A DNA stretch of 64,000 bases from Massilia timonae CCUG 45783 (GTDB lineage Bacteria; Pseudomonadota; Gammaproteobacteria; Burkholderiales; Burkholderiaceae_D): NCBI RefSeq assembly GCF_000315425.1, contig NZ_JH992922.1, positions 195,754-259,753 of the forward strand, in the 5' to 3' direction. This document shows, in pieces, positions 34,992 to 43,961 of the stretch. The notes beneath the pieces are model-generated. The model saw nothing but the letters and a program-made list of their open reading frames with translations. It ran no database searches and was not told the DNA's origin. The translations under genes and the position numbers were made by a program. Every line of letters begins with the position of its first letter. The stretch's first letter is position 1.

Positions 34992-36111
34992 GTTTTTCTC
35001 TTAAAAAGTTAAGGATGCGGGTCGCGGCGGTGCCGTCGCCGTAGGGATTGGTGGCCGAACTCATGCGCTCGTATTCGGCCGGGTCTTGCAGCAGCGTGCG
35101 GATGCCGCCGACGATGGAATCGATGCCGGTGCCGACCAGGCGCACGGTGCCGGCCGCCACGGCTTCGGGACGTTCGGTGGTGTCGCGCATCACCAGGACC
35201 GGCTTGCCGAGCGATGGCGCCTCTTCCTGGATGCCGCCGGAGTCGGTCAGCAGGATCGCCGCGCGGTTCATCAGGTAGACGAAAGGCAGGTAGCTCACCG
35301 GATCGATCAGGTGCACGTTCGGGTTGCCCTTCAGGATACGTTGCACCGGTTCCTGCACGTTGGGATTCAGGTGCACCGGATACAGCACCTCGACGTCCGG
35401 CATGCGGCTCACTTCATCCAGCGCGCGGCAGATGTTCTCGAAGCCGTCGCCGAAATTCTCGCGCCGGTGACCGGTCACCAGGATCAGCTTCTTCTTGCTG
35501 TCGAGGAAATCGAACTGGGCTTCCATCTCGCGCTTGAGCTGGGTGTCGGTTTCCAGGCGATGGACGACGTCCAGCAAGGCATCCACCACGGTATTGCCGG
35601 TGACGCAGATGTTCGCGGCCGGCACGCCTTCATTGAGCAGATTCTGGCGCGCGTGCTCGGTCGGGGCGAAATGCAGGCTGGCGATCACGCCGGTCAGGCA
35701 GCGATTGACCTCCTCGGGCCAGGGCGAGTAGATATTCCCGGTACGCAGGCCCGCTTCCACGTGGCCCACCGGTATCCGCTCATAATACGCGGCGAGGCTG
35801 GTCGCAAAGGTCGTGGTAGTATCGCCGTGAACAAAGACGACATCCGGACGCCACTCGCGCAGCACGCCGCGCATGCCGGTCAGTACCTTCGAGGTGATAT
35901 CGGAAAGGTCCTGGCCCGGGGTCATCAGGTTCAGATCGAAATCGGGGGTGAGCGAAAACAGGCTCAATACCTGGTCCAGCATTTGCCGGTGCTGGGCGGT
36001 CACGCAGACCTTGACGTCGACGTCGGGCGATTCGGACAGTACGCGCACCACGGAAGCCATTTTGATTGCTTCCGGTCGCGTCCCGAAAACGGTGAGAACT
36101 TTAATAGTCAT
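34975..36111 (-). CDS. wecB: UDP-N-acetylglucosamine 2-epimerase (non-hydrolysing)
   Basis: 378 residues from the ATG at 36111; the 62 extra codons upstream are AT-rich and unlike protein. Family signatures are [13 protein letters not shown] at the start, [17 protein letters not shown] near 95, [19 protein letters not shown] near 115, THR-RE-N ([10 protein letters not shown]) near 215, and [30 protein letters not shown] near 290. It converts UDP-GlcNAc to UDP-ManNAc, feeding the dehydrogenase encoded next. It is the first gene of the glycan operon. Confidence 0.94.
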   Translation of the reverse strand: MTIKVLTVFGTRPEAIKMASVVRVLSESPDVDVKVCVTAQHRQMLDQVLSLFSLTPDFDLNLMTPGQDLSDITSKVLTGMRGVLREWRPDVVFVHGDTTTTFATSLAAYYERIPVGHVEAGLRTGNIYSPWPEEVNRCLTGVIASLHFAPTEHARQNLLNEGVPAANICVTGNTVVDALLDVVHRLETDTQLKREMEAQFDFLDSKKKLILVTGHRRENFGDGFENICRALDEVSRMPDVEVLYPVHLNPNVQEPVQRILKGNPNVHLIDPVSYLPFVYLMNRAAILLTDSGGIQEEAPSLGKPVLVMRDTTERPEAVAAGTVRLVGTGIDSIVGGIRTLLQDPAEYERMSSATNPYGDGTAATRILNFLREKHEQHL

Positions 36112-36426
36112 CTGATTGATTGCTGTCGTGAGACGATCGGAGGCGGCAAACGCCCGTGCGCATACTGATAGGATGTCAACGGCGTTATGTTTCCTGATGG
36201 ATAATTTTTTGACCAGGAAATTATACATCAAGCAATCTGATGCGAATTTCAATCGTGCGTTCCTATCGGAAAGCTTCATACCCCCTTTTCGCCCCACCGG
36301 ATGCGGCCTCCAGGCGTAAAGACACCTGCGATACTAACGCATCCGTTGGAAATAAAATAATCAATTTTTGTGGTCAATAGCACAACGATACAGCAGCTGT
36401 GCCATTAATAACTTGACCATGCTCCG
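36112..36426. other. AT-rich leader region of the glycan operon
   Basis: No gene is seen. The composition is much more AT-rich than the flanks. It contains two minus-strand promoter candidates: TATAAT at 36225-36220, and a weaker pair TTGACC (36377-36372) and TATTTC (36354-36349) with 17 bases between. A roughly 100-base untranslated leader would precede wecB. Confidence 0.5.
36220..36225 (-). promoter_or_regulatory. perfect -10 element upstream of wecB
   Basis: TATAAT on the minus strand, about 110 bases before the wecB start. No matching TTGACA lies at 16-18 bases, so an activator or a poor -35 is expected. Confidence 0.4.
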
Positions 36427-38253
36427 CTAGACGACGCTATTCCACGATTTCGACAAGCGCATCGCGCAGTTGATCAGGCCGACCATCGAATATGTCTGCG
36501 GGAAGTTGCCCCACATCTCGCCGGTGACCGGATGCGTGTCTTCCGACAGCAGCCCCAGGTGGTTGCGCGCCGCCAGCATCGCCTCGAACACCTCGCGCGC
36601 TTCCTTCGTCCTCCCGATCCGCGCCAGCGCATCGATGCGCCAGAAGGTGCAGATATTGAAGGCGGTCTCGGGCACGCCGAAATCGTCGGGCGCTTCGTAG
36701 CGGCGCATATATGGGCCGTCGCACAGCGATTTCTCCAGCGCGTCGACGGTGGCGACGAAGCGCGGATCTTTCGGGTCGATGAAATTGATCTCGGCCATCA
36801 GGAGCACGCTGGCATCGAGGTCGCGTCCGCCCAGGCTCTCGGCGAAGGCCTGGCGCTCTTCGCTCCAGGCTTCTTCCAGCAGCCGATTGCGGATCAGTTC
36901 GGCGCGCTCGGCCCAGAAGGCGGCGCGCTCCGGCAGCTCCAGCACGTCGGCGATCTTGGCCAGGCGGTCGCAGGCGGCCCAGTTCATCAGCACCGACGAG
37001 GTGTGCACGCGGGCGCGGGTGCGCAGTTCCCACATGCCGGCGTCGGGCTCGGCCCACACGCGGAAGGCTTGCTCGCCCACCGCCTCCAGCAGACGGAATT
37101 CGGCATGGCCGGCGCGGCGGAACAGGCGGTGATCGAAGAAGGCCTGGGCCGCGCCGAGCACGATATTGCCGTACACATCGTGCTGGAAGTGTTCTTGCGC
37201 CTGGTTGCCGATGCGCACCGGACGGTGGTTGCGGTAGCCCGGCAGGTGTTCGACGATCGATTCGGGCAACTGCTCCTCGAGGCCGATGCCGTACAGCGGC
37301 TGGATGTGGCCGCCCTTGGCGCGCGCCACCACATTGCTCAGCCAGCGCAGGTAGTCTTCCATGGTCCCGACCTCGGACAGGCTGTTCAGGGCCCGGATCA
37401 CGAAGAAGGCGTCGCGCAGCCAGCAGAAGCGGTAGTCCCAGTTGCGCTCGCTGCCCGGCGCTTCCGGGACGCTGGTGGTCATGGCGGCGATGATGGCGCC
37501 GGTGTCCTCGAACAGCGACAGCTTGAGCGTGATCGCGGCCCGGATCACGACGTCCTGCCATTCGAGCGGCAAGGCCAGGCGGCGCGTCCAGGTGCGCCAG
37601 TAGCCGATCGTCTCCTTCTCGAAGCGGTGGGCGGTGTCGTCGATGCCGTCGGCCAGGGTCTCGTCCGGCCCCAGCATGAAATTCACCGGCCGGTCGAGCA
37701 GGAAGAACGATTCGGCCAGCACATAGCTGAGCGAAGTGTCGGTATTCAGGCGCAGCGTCTGGTCCGGCCCGATGTAGCGGATATGGTGGCTGCCCTGGGT
37801 GATCTCGGGCTGCCTGGCGCCGTACTCGAAACGCGGCCGCAGCTTGACGCGCACGCGCACGCCGGCGCCGAGCGGTTTCACGCGCCGGACCAGCATCAGC
37901 GGACGGAACATGCGGTCGCGGCTCAGGAAGCGCGGCGCGAAATCCGTGATCTCGATGCCGTTGCCGGCGCCGTCATACAGGCAGGTGCGCAGCACCGCCG
38001 TGTTCGGTTCATAGTGCTGCTCGCTGCGCACGACGTCCTCGAGCTCGATGCTCCACAGGCTGCCGTTCTCGCTCGGGTCGACCAAGGCGTTGAATACCGG
38101 ATCGCCGTCGAAGCGCGGCAGACAGGACCACACCACGCGGCCCATGCGGTCGATCATGGCGCTGAAGGCGCAATTGCCGACCACGCCGCAATCGAGGGAG
38201 CCTGGCGCGTCGTTCACTGCGGTCGACGAGCACTGCTGGGAAACATCGTTCAT
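36427..38253 (-). CDS. glycoside hydrolase family 15 enzyme (glucoamylase or trehalase type)
   Basis: 608 residues from the ATG at 38253, preceded by AAAGGA. It has an N-terminal beta domain (1-215, starting with the GVVGNCAFSAMIDRMGRVVWSCLPRFDG type sequence) and an (alpha/alpha)6 catalytic domain. RNWDYRFCWLRDAFF at 270-284 binds substrate. The likely general acid is Glu409 in DAGMWELR and the general base Glu579 in TGEMWGNFPQ. Start and stop overlap otsB by four bases. Trehalose hydrolysis is favoured by context but not proven; glucoamylase-like activity is the alternative. Confidence 0.88.
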   Translation of the reverse strand: MNDVSQQCSSTAVNDAPGSLDCGVVGNCAFSAMIDRMGRVVWSCLPRFDGDPVFNALVDPSENGSLWSIELEDVVRSEQHYEPNTAVLRTCLYDGAGNGIEITDFAPRFLSRDRMFRPLMLVRRVKPLGAGVRVRVKLRPRFEYGARQPEITQGSHHIRYIGPDQTLRLNTDTSLSYVLAESFFLLDRPVNFMLGPDETLADGIDDTAHRFEKETIGYWRTWTRRLALPLEWQDVVIRAAITLKLSLFEDTGAIIAAMTTSVPEAPGSERNWDYRFCWLRDAFFVIRALNSLSEVGTMEDYLRWLSNVVARAKGGHIQPLYGIGLEEQLPESIVEHLPGYRNHRPVRIGNQAQEHFQHDVYGNIVLGAAQAFFDHRLFRRAGHAEFRLLEAVGEQAFRVWAEPDAGMWELRTRARVHTSSVLMNWAACDRLAKIADVLELPERAAFWAERAELIRNRLLEEAWSEERQAFAESLGGRDLDASVLLMAEINFIDPKDPRFVATVDALEKSLCDGPYMRRYEAPDDFGVPETAFNICTFWRIDALARIGRTKEAREVFEAMLAARNHLGLLSEDTHPVTGEMWGNFPQTYSMVGLINCAMRLSKSWNSVV

Positions 38254-39038
38254 GCTGAATCCTTTCCTATGGTTGACGTGGCGGCGGCATGCGCCAGCGC
38301 ATCGCGCACGGCCTGGCTCGATGCGATGCGACAGCTGGCCGCCGTCGGCCCCGGCCCGACCTTGAGCCCGATGCCGCCGACGCGCTGCACGTGATCGAAG
38401 CCCGCTTCGTCGGTGGTGTCGTCGCCGATGAACAGCGGCTGAGCGCCGAGGAACGGCGCCTCGGCCAGGAAGTCGCAAATCGCCGTGCCCTTGCTGACGC
38501 CGGCCGCCTTGATCTCGACGATCATCTTGCCTTCCATCAGCAGCAGGCCCGGGCTGCTGCGCACCGCGTCCGCCATGGTCTCGACGCACAGCGCCTGCAG
38601 TTCCGGCGCCTGGCGATAGTGCAGCGCCAGCGCGCCATGCTTTTCCTCGACCCACAGGCCGGGATGGCGCGCCGCCAGCGCCTGCGCCTGGGTGCGCACT
38701 GCCGTAAAGTCCGGCGCGGGCAGCTGGCGCAGCACGCCGTCGGCGCCGCGCCGCTCCATGCCGTGCACGCCGGCGGCCGGCAGCACCAGGGGCGCCAGCA
38801 GCCGGTCGAGTTCGGCGACCGGGCGGCCGGAGACAATGGCCAGCCGGCCGTCCAGCCGCTGTTGCAGCGCCGCCAGCGAGGCCAGCAACCCGGGCGTCAC
38901 GACCACCTGGTCGGGGCGCGGCGCGATGTCCACCAGCGTGCCGTCGAAGTCGAGGAACAGCGCGCAATCGGGCGCGGCAAGCAGGTCCAGCGCCGCCTGT
39001 TCGTTGGTCAGGATGGTCGCATTCATATGTCCAGTCAT
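38250..39038 (-). CDS. otsB: trehalose-6-phosphate phosphatase
   Basis: A 262-residue HAD phosphatase. The motif DFDGTLVDIAPRPD (nucleophile Asp30, acid Asp32), SGRPVAELDRLL near 74, GAHGxE-like AGVHGMERRG near 90, and GDDTTDEAGF near 205 are diagnostic of OtsB. It removes phosphate from trehalose 6-phosphate. The ATG overlaps the otsA stop by four bases and AAGGGGG precedes it. Confidence 0.93.
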   Translation of the reverse strand: MTGHMNATILTNEQAALDLLAAPDCALFLDFDGTLVDIAPRPDQVVVTPGLLASLAALQQRLDGRLAIVSGRPVAELDRLLAPLVLPAAGVHGMERRGADGVLRQLPAPDFTAVRTQAQALAARHPGLWVEEKHGALALHYRQAPELQALCVETMADAVRSSPGLLLMEGKMIVEIKAAGVSKGTAICDFLAEAPFLGAQPLFIGDDTTDEAGFDHVQRVGGIGLKVGPGPTAASCRIASSQAVRDALAHAAATSTIGKDSA

Positions 39039-41296
39039 GCGTCCCCCTTGCGTACCCGGTTCTGGCTCAGCGAATTGATCCTGGAGCGCACGCGCTCGCG
39101 CTGGCGCAGGCGGGCCGCGTCCTGCAGCATGCGGCCGGCCCAGCGGTAGACGTTGAAGTCGCGCACCCGCACGCGCATGCTGCGCATGCGCTCGCGTTGC
39201 TCGTCCTGCGGCATGCGCAGCGCGCGGTACAGCGCCTCGGCGCCCTCTTCGATGTGATACGGGTTGACGATCAGCGCCTCGTGCAGCTCGCGCGCGGCGC
39301 CGGTGAACTGGCTCAGGATCAACACGCCCTGTTCGTCGTCGCGGGCGGCGATGAATTCCTTCGCCACCAGGTTCATGCCATCGTGCAGGCTAGTCACGCT
39401 GCACACCTCGGAAGCGCGGAAATAAGTGCGCAATTGTGCTTGTTCATGGTGTTCGGTCTTGAGGATGATCGGCAGGTAACTGCCGCTGGAAAAGCGCTGG
39501 TTGATGCGCTGGGCCAGCGCGCGCACCCGCGCTTCGAAGTTCTGGTATTCGTCGAGCGAGGAGCGGGTGGGCGCCGCGATCTGCACGAAGGTGAACTTGC
39601 CGACCATTTCCGGATGCAGCTCGAGCATGCGCTCGACCGCCTGGAAGCGCTCGACGATGCCCTTGGTGTAATCGAGGCGGTCGACGCCGATGCCCAGCAG
39701 CTGGTCGGCCGGCAACGCCAGCGCCTGGCGGATCTCGGCGCGGCAAGCCGCCACGTCGCACTCGCCTGGCACGGGCTCGGGCCAGGCGATCGAGATCGGA
39801 TATGGCTTCACCTGGGTCAGCTCGTTGCCGTAGCTGACGGTCGAGGCCTCGTTCTCGATGCGGGTCTCGAGGTAGCGGTCCACGGTGTCGAGGAAGTTCT
39901 TGCGGTGGAACGGCGTGTGGAAGCCGAGGATCGTGCTGCCCAGCATGCCGTCGAGAATCTCTTCGCGCCACGGGCAGATGCCGAACGATTCCGGATTCGG
40001 CCAGGGGATGTGCCAGAAGGTGATGATGGTGGCCTTCGGCAGCACAGCGCGCACCATGCGCGGCAGCAGCGCGAAGTGATAGTCCTGCACCAGCACCACC
40101 GGGTTGTCGGAACGCGCCTCCGCGATCACGGCGTCGGCGAAGCGCTGGTTGACCCTGACGTATTCGGCCCAGTCGGACGAGCGGAACACCGGCCGCACGT
40201 GGGCGATATGGCACAGCGGCCACAGGCCTTCGTTGGCGAAACCGTAGTAATAGCCCTGCTCTTCTTCCTTCGACAGCCAGACCCGGCGCAAGGTGTAGCT
40301 TGGATTCTCGGGCGGCACGCGCACATGGTCGTTGGCGTCGACCGTGGCGCGGTCGGCCGAGCCGGCGCCGTGCGCGATCCAGGTGCCGGAGCAGGCGCGC
40401 ATCACCGCTTCGACCGCCGTCACCAGGCCGCTGGCCGGGCGCTGCACCTTGACGCCATTGGATGTGTTGACGTGAATGTAGGGCTCGCGATTCGATACCA
40501 CCAGGATCTCGTCGCCCGCCAGGTCCTGGTTCAGCAAGGTCTTCAGCGTGTCGGCGCCCCAGGTCTGGGATTCGACGCCGCTGCCCTGCAGGTCGCGGTT
40601 GTATTCGTTGAGCAGTGCGCGCAGTTCGCTGGCCAGCGGCGCGATTTCCGGCGGCATGTCCTTCGACGCGCGCGGCGACAGCTCGCCGCGCAGCATCTCG
40701 CGCACGCCGTTGAGCCAGCCGTGCCAGCTCAGGTGCGCGATCAGCACGGTGATCAGGGAGATGGCGCCCGCCAGCACGACGAACAGGCCGACGATGTATT
40801 TTTTGGTGTCTTCGCTGCGCCGCTCGATGAAGCTCATGTCCTGCACCAGGATCAGGCGGCCGGCGGAAACGCCGTCCTGGGTCAGCTCACGGCTCGAGAC
40901 ATGGACCGGCCCGCGCGGCAGGCGCACGACCGGATTGGCGTCCTCGCCCTCCGCGGCATTGGCGCCCTGGCGGCAGCCGAGGGACTCCGGGTAGGTATCG
41001 GTCTTGTAGCGGAGGGTTCCGTCGGGATCGCAGAAGGCGAGCGCATACAGGCGCTCGTCCTGGATCGCACGGCTGAACGCGTCGTTGATACGCGCGGAAT
41101 CATTGTCCTCAAGATAGTTGAGCAGCGGCTGTTGCAGCGTGCTCGATACCAGCTGGGAACGCGTATCGAGATCCCGTACGAACCAGCGTACGGTGAGATT
41201 TTCCATCCATGGAATCGCGAAATAACCGAACAGCGCCAGCACCAGGGCCAGCGGGACGATGAAGCGCATGGATAGTTGTACCGATCTGAACCGCAT
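39035..41296 (-). CDS. otsA: membrane-anchored trehalose-6-phosphate synthase with sensor-like N terminus
   Basis: 753 residues, far longer than the usual 450-500. Residues 1-260 hold a membrane helix (11-30), an extracytoplasmic segment with CACHE-like features (about 31-165, including [17 protein letters not shown]), a second helix (168-190) and a HAMP-like linker. The GT20 domain starts near 263 ([13 protein letters not shown]) and shows [39 protein letters not shown], and [15 protein letters not shown]. It makes trehalose 6-phosphate from UDP-glucose and glucose 6-phosphate. AAGGAG precedes the ATG. Confidence 0.93.
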   Translation of the reverse strand: MRFRSVQLSMRFIVPLALVLALFGYFAIPWMENLTVRWFVRDLDTRSQLVSSTLQQPLLNYLEDNDSARINDAFSRAIQDERLYALAFCDPDGTLRYKTDTYPESLGCRQGANAAEGEDANPVVRLPRGPVHVSSRELTQDGVSAGRLILVQDMSFIERRSEDTKKYIVGLFVVLAGAISLITVLIAHLSWHGWLNGVREMLRGELSPRASKDMPPEIAPLASELRALLNEYNRDLQGSGVESQTWGADTLKTLLNQDLAGDEILVVSNREPYIHVNTSNGVKVQRPASGLVTAVEAVMRACSGTWIAHGAGSADRATVDANDHVRVPPENPSYTLRRVWLSKEEEQGYYYGFANEGLWPLCHIAHVRPVFRSSDWAEYVRVNQRFADAVIAEARSDNPVVLVQDYHFALLPRMVRAVLPKATIITFWHIPWPNPESFGICPWREEILDGMLGSTILGFHTPFHRKNFLDTVDRYLETRIENEASTVSYGNELTQVKPYPISIAWPEPVPGECDVAACRAEIRQALALPADQLLGIGVDRLDYTKGIVERFQAVERMLELHPEMVGKFTFVQIAAPTRSSLDEYQNFEARVRALAQRINQRFSSGSYLPIILKTEHHEQAQLRTYFRASEVCSVTSLHDGMNLVAKEFIAARDDEQGVLILSQFTGAARELHEALIVNPYHIEEGAEALYRALRMPQDEQRERMRSMRVRVRDFNVYRWAGRMLQDAARLRQRERVRSRINSLSQNRVRKGDA

Positions 41297-41402
41297 GAAG
41301 CTCCTTCAAGATAGGACGACATCGCCGACCGCTTGAGTATAGCTATTTGCAAATTATCACGTCGCAACGTTGCGCACTGCAACATACGGCCAGATTCACC
41401 AT

Positions 41403-41942
41403 TTATCCCGGTACGCGCTGCAGGACGAATTCGGCGCGCGGCCTGGCATGGCGCTCCAGGCGATACGTCAGGGTCCTGCCATCCTCGCTCAGGCTGACGG
41501 TCCAGACGTTCGTTTCCGCGCCGGGCACGAGGTCGGCGGTGTATTTGTCCGCCTGGAACGCCTGGGAGCGCGCGGTGCCGCCCTCCTTCGCCATGCCGCC
41601 GTACATGGTGACCTTGTCCGGCGTGCCGTCCGCGTGGCGGTGATCGTGGCGCAGTTCCAGTCCGGCTTGTGGCCTGGTGAAGATCCAGGTGCGCGAACGG
41701 TCTTCGCCGACCTGCACCGGCATGCGGATGTCGGTCGGGCTGCAATGGACCTGGGTCGAGATCTTCTTGCCGGCGAATTCATTGTTCGGGTCGACCGCAT
41801 ACGATTGCGCACCTTCGAAGCGCTGGCCGCACATGCCTTGCAGCGTCGCCATGAACTGATCGCGCGAATCGCTCGGGGCCGGGGTGGCGGCGCAGCCGGC
41901 GATCAGGGTGGCGGCGGCAATGACGGGAAGGATGGCTTTCAT
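41403..41942 (-). CDS. putative lipoprotein of unknown function
   Basis: 179 residues from the ATG at 41942. Signal peptide with lipobox LIAG|C at residue 17. The mature protein has two further cysteines (in LQGMCGQRFEG and QVHCSPTD), possibly a disulfide, and a beta-rich C-terminal half (TWIFTRPQAGLELRHDHRHADG). It has no clear operon partner. Outer-membrane anchoring is expected because the residue after Cys is Ala. Confidence 0.75.
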   Translation of the reverse strand: MKAILPVIAAATLIAGCAATPAPSDSRDQFMATLQGMCGQRFEGAQSYAVDPNNEFAGKKISTQVHCSPTDIRMPVQVGEDRSRTWIFTRPQAGLELRHDHRHADGTPDKVTMYGGMAKEGGTARSQAFQADKYTADLVPGAETNVWTVSLSEDGRTLTYRLERHARPRAEFVLQRVPG

Positions 41943-42065
41943 TGGATTCCGGTTGTTATTGAACGAATAGCAAGAGTAACACGGCAGGGCTTGCAAAAAT
42001 CCTGCTTGCTTCCTCGCTTATATTCCTTGCACACTGACATCTCCCACATGCAAGATAGGATCACG

Positions 42066-42968
42066 ATGTCCGTTTCCCTTACCGTGCGCCGCACCGGCGC
42101 CCTGCTCTTCGCCATCTCCGCAATGAGTCTTTCCCCGCTGGCCTGCGCCACCACCATCCTCTTCGTCGGCAACAGTTTTACCTACGGCGCCGGCGCGCCG
42201 GCGGTCAACGGCTTCCGCCCGCACACGGTGAGCGACCTGAACGGCACGAAGATCGGCGGCGTGCCGGCGCTGTTCAAGGCGATGACGGAGCAGGCGGGAC
42301 TGGACTACGAGGTGAGCCTGGAAACGGAAGGCGGCGCCGGCCTCGATTTCCACTACAAGCAGCGCCACGGCCTCATCGTGAAACCGTGGGATATCGTGCT
42401 GCTGCAAGGGTATAGCACGCTGGACCAGGACGCGCCCGGCGACCCCGCCAAGCTGATCCATTACAGCGGCCTGCTGGCCCAGGCTTTCCACCAGCAAAAT
42501 CCGCAGGTCGACGTCCGCCTGACCGCAACCTGGTCGCGCGCCGACCAGACCTGGCTGCCGAGCGGCGTCTGGTACGGCAAGCCGATCCGGCAGATGGCGC
42601 TGGACGTGCGCCGCGGCCATGACGCGGCCCATGCCGCTTCGCGCTTCATCAGCGGCGTGATTCCGGTCGGCGAAGCATGGAACCGCGCGATCGCCAGCGG
42701 CGTGGCCGCCGCCAATCCCTATCACGGCATACCCGCCGGCCAGGTCAACCTATGGGGAGACGACGCCTATCATGGCAGCGCCCATGGCTATTATCTGGAA
42801 GCGCTGACCATCTTCGGCAGCATCACTGGACGCGATCCGCGCTCGCTCGGCGCCGGCGACGCGATCGCGCGCGAGATCGGCATCGACGCGCGCACCGCCG
42901 CCGCCCTGCAGGACATCGCGGCGGAACAGCTGGCTTCCGAGAAAGTCCCGGAACCGGCCCTGCCCTGA
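42066..42968 (+). CDS. exported SGNH/GDSL hydrolase-like protein (DUF4886 type)
   Basis: 300 residues from the ATG at 42066. The signal peptide ends near ACA (residue 29). Block I is LFVGNSFTYG with the candidate nucleophile Ser, LLQGYSTLDQD is a middle block, and the D-x-x-H pair is DDAYHGSAHGYYL near 239. This supports an esterase or acetyl-hydrolase. The C terminus ends EKVPEPALP; the VPEP is reminiscent of a PEP-CTERM signal, but the hydrophobic stretch and basic tail are absent. A strong terminator follows. Confidence 0.75.
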   Translation: MSVSLTVRRTGALLFAISAMSLSPLACATTILFVGNSFTYGAGAPAVNGFRPHTVSDLNGTKIGGVPALFKAMTEQAGLDYEVSLETEGGAGLDFHYKQRHGLIVKPWDIVLLQGYSTLDQDAPGDPAKLIHYSGLLAQAFHQQNPQVDVRLTATWSRADQTWLPSGVWYGKPIRQMALDVRRGHDAAHAASRFISGVIPVGEAWNRAIASGVAAANPYHGIPAGQVNLWGDDAYHGSAHGYYLEALTIFGSITGRDPRSLGAGDAIAREIGIDARTAAALQDIAAEQLASEKVPEPALP

Positions 42969-42995
42969 CGTTTGCCACGACCCATTCGCCGGACA

Positions 42996-43038
42996 CACAA
43001 AAGAGAACGCCACCTGGACGGTGGCGTTTTCTTTTGTG
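42996..43038. terminator. strong bidirectional terminator
   Basis: A 10-bp stem of AACGCCACC and GGTGGCGTT with a short loop is flanked by A-runs on one side and T-runs on the other, giving a T-run after the stem on both strands. It serves the SGNH gene on the plus strand and the 25-residue gene on the minus strand. Confidence 0.88.
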
Positions 43039-43051
43039 CGACCAACATGCG

Positions 43052-43129
43052 TCAGCCGAAAATGAAGTACAGGATAACGAGCACGACAGCAGGAATACCC
43101 AGCAGCCAACCGATGAAATACTTACCCAT
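43052..43129 (-). CDS. 25-residue single-helix membrane peptide
   Basis: An ATG at 43129 with AAGGAG seven bases upstream opens a 25-codon frame that starts MGKYFIGWLLG and continues as one membrane helix (IPAVVLVILYFIF) before TGA. A clean ribosome binding site, a charged N terminus, and a terminator just past the stop argue for a real gene. Similar short peptides of this G-W-L-L-G-x-P type occur in proteobacteria. No function is known to me. Confidence 0.65.
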   Translation of the reverse strand: MGKYFIGWLLGIPAVVLVILYFIFG

Positions 43130-43397
43130 GATGAACTCCTTCCAATGCTTGTTGACGATGGATTCATGATGCCGCGCACGAACAGTACGGTCGGTTAGCT
43201 ACAGCACGCCCCAAGGAAATTGATTTAGCGCCTGTTTCGATGGAGCAAGTCACGCACGCCAGAGAAGGCGGTGCGCCGGGCATTTTCACGCAGGGCTATA
43301 CTGAATCATCACTTGTCGCCATGCAGAAGTCCTGGCTCAACATTATCGGGACGATGTAGCGGGCGATTGCCATCACACCATTTTTACAGGGGGTAAT

Positions 43398-43904
43398 ATG
43401 CCAACAACCTGGACGATCGCAGCCAATGCCGGCCGTGCACGCATCTTTTCCGACGCCGATAACGCGGCATCCTTGCAAGAGGTCGAAGACCTGGTCAATC
43501 CGGCCGCGCAACAGCGCGAGCTGGACATTGTCACCGACAAGATGAGCCCGCGTTCCGCGCAGAACAGCGGCCACAATATCGGCGGCGGACAAGGCGGCGG
43601 ATTCCAGCATGCCGCGCCTGCCGGCGCGCAAGGCAACGATTACCAGCCGGCCGTCACGCCGACCGAGCACGAGACGCAGAAATTCGCCAAGGATGTGTCG
43701 AACTACCTGCAGCAGGCACACCAGGCCGGCCGCTTCGAACAGCTGGTGGTATCGGCGTCGCCCGAATTCCTGGGCGTGCTTCGCTCGACCATCGACCCGC
43801 AGCTCAAATCGCTGATCAAGCGCGAAGTCAACAAGGACTACACGCGTTCGAACGGCCAGGAATTGCGCGCGCAGCTCGACGCGCACCAGGACAAGTCGGC
43901 GTAA
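43398..43904 (+). CDS. host attachment family protein
   Basis: A 168-residue protein beginning TTWTIAANAGRARIF, with the C-terminal half FAKDVSNYLQQAHQAGRFEQLVVSASPEFLGVLR, both typical of the Host_attach (Pfam PF10116) family. The name stems from an Agrobacterium mutant; the biochemical role is unclear. The central stretch is rich in Gly, Gln and Asn. A GGGGG run seven bases before the ATG acts as ribosome binding site. A terminator follows. Confidence 0.88.
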   Translation: MPTTWTIAANAGRARIFSDADNAASLQEVEDLVNPAAQQRELDIVTDKMSPRSAQNSGHNIGGGQGGGFQHAAPAGAQGNDYQPAVTPTEHETQKFAKDVSNYLQQAHQAGRFEQLVVSASPEFLGVLRSTIDPQLKSLIKREVNKDYTRSNGQELRAQLDAHQDKSA

Positions 43905-43924
43905 GCAGTCGCCGCGCCGGACGT

Positions 43925-43951
43925 AAGGCCCGCCCCGGTGGCGGGCCTTTT
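43925..43951 (+). terminator. Rho-independent terminator of the host-attachment gene
   Basis: AAGGCCCGCC and GGCGGGCCTT form a 10-bp stem with a 5-base loop and run into TTTT, 20 bases past the stop. Confidence 0.88.
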
Positions 43952-43961
43952 GCATGGCGCC

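Noticed and set aside
36427..38967. 846-codon version of the GH15 gene
   Set aside because: The extra N terminus is an out-of-frame reading of otsB. The ATG at 38253 has a good ribosome binding site and matches the family start.
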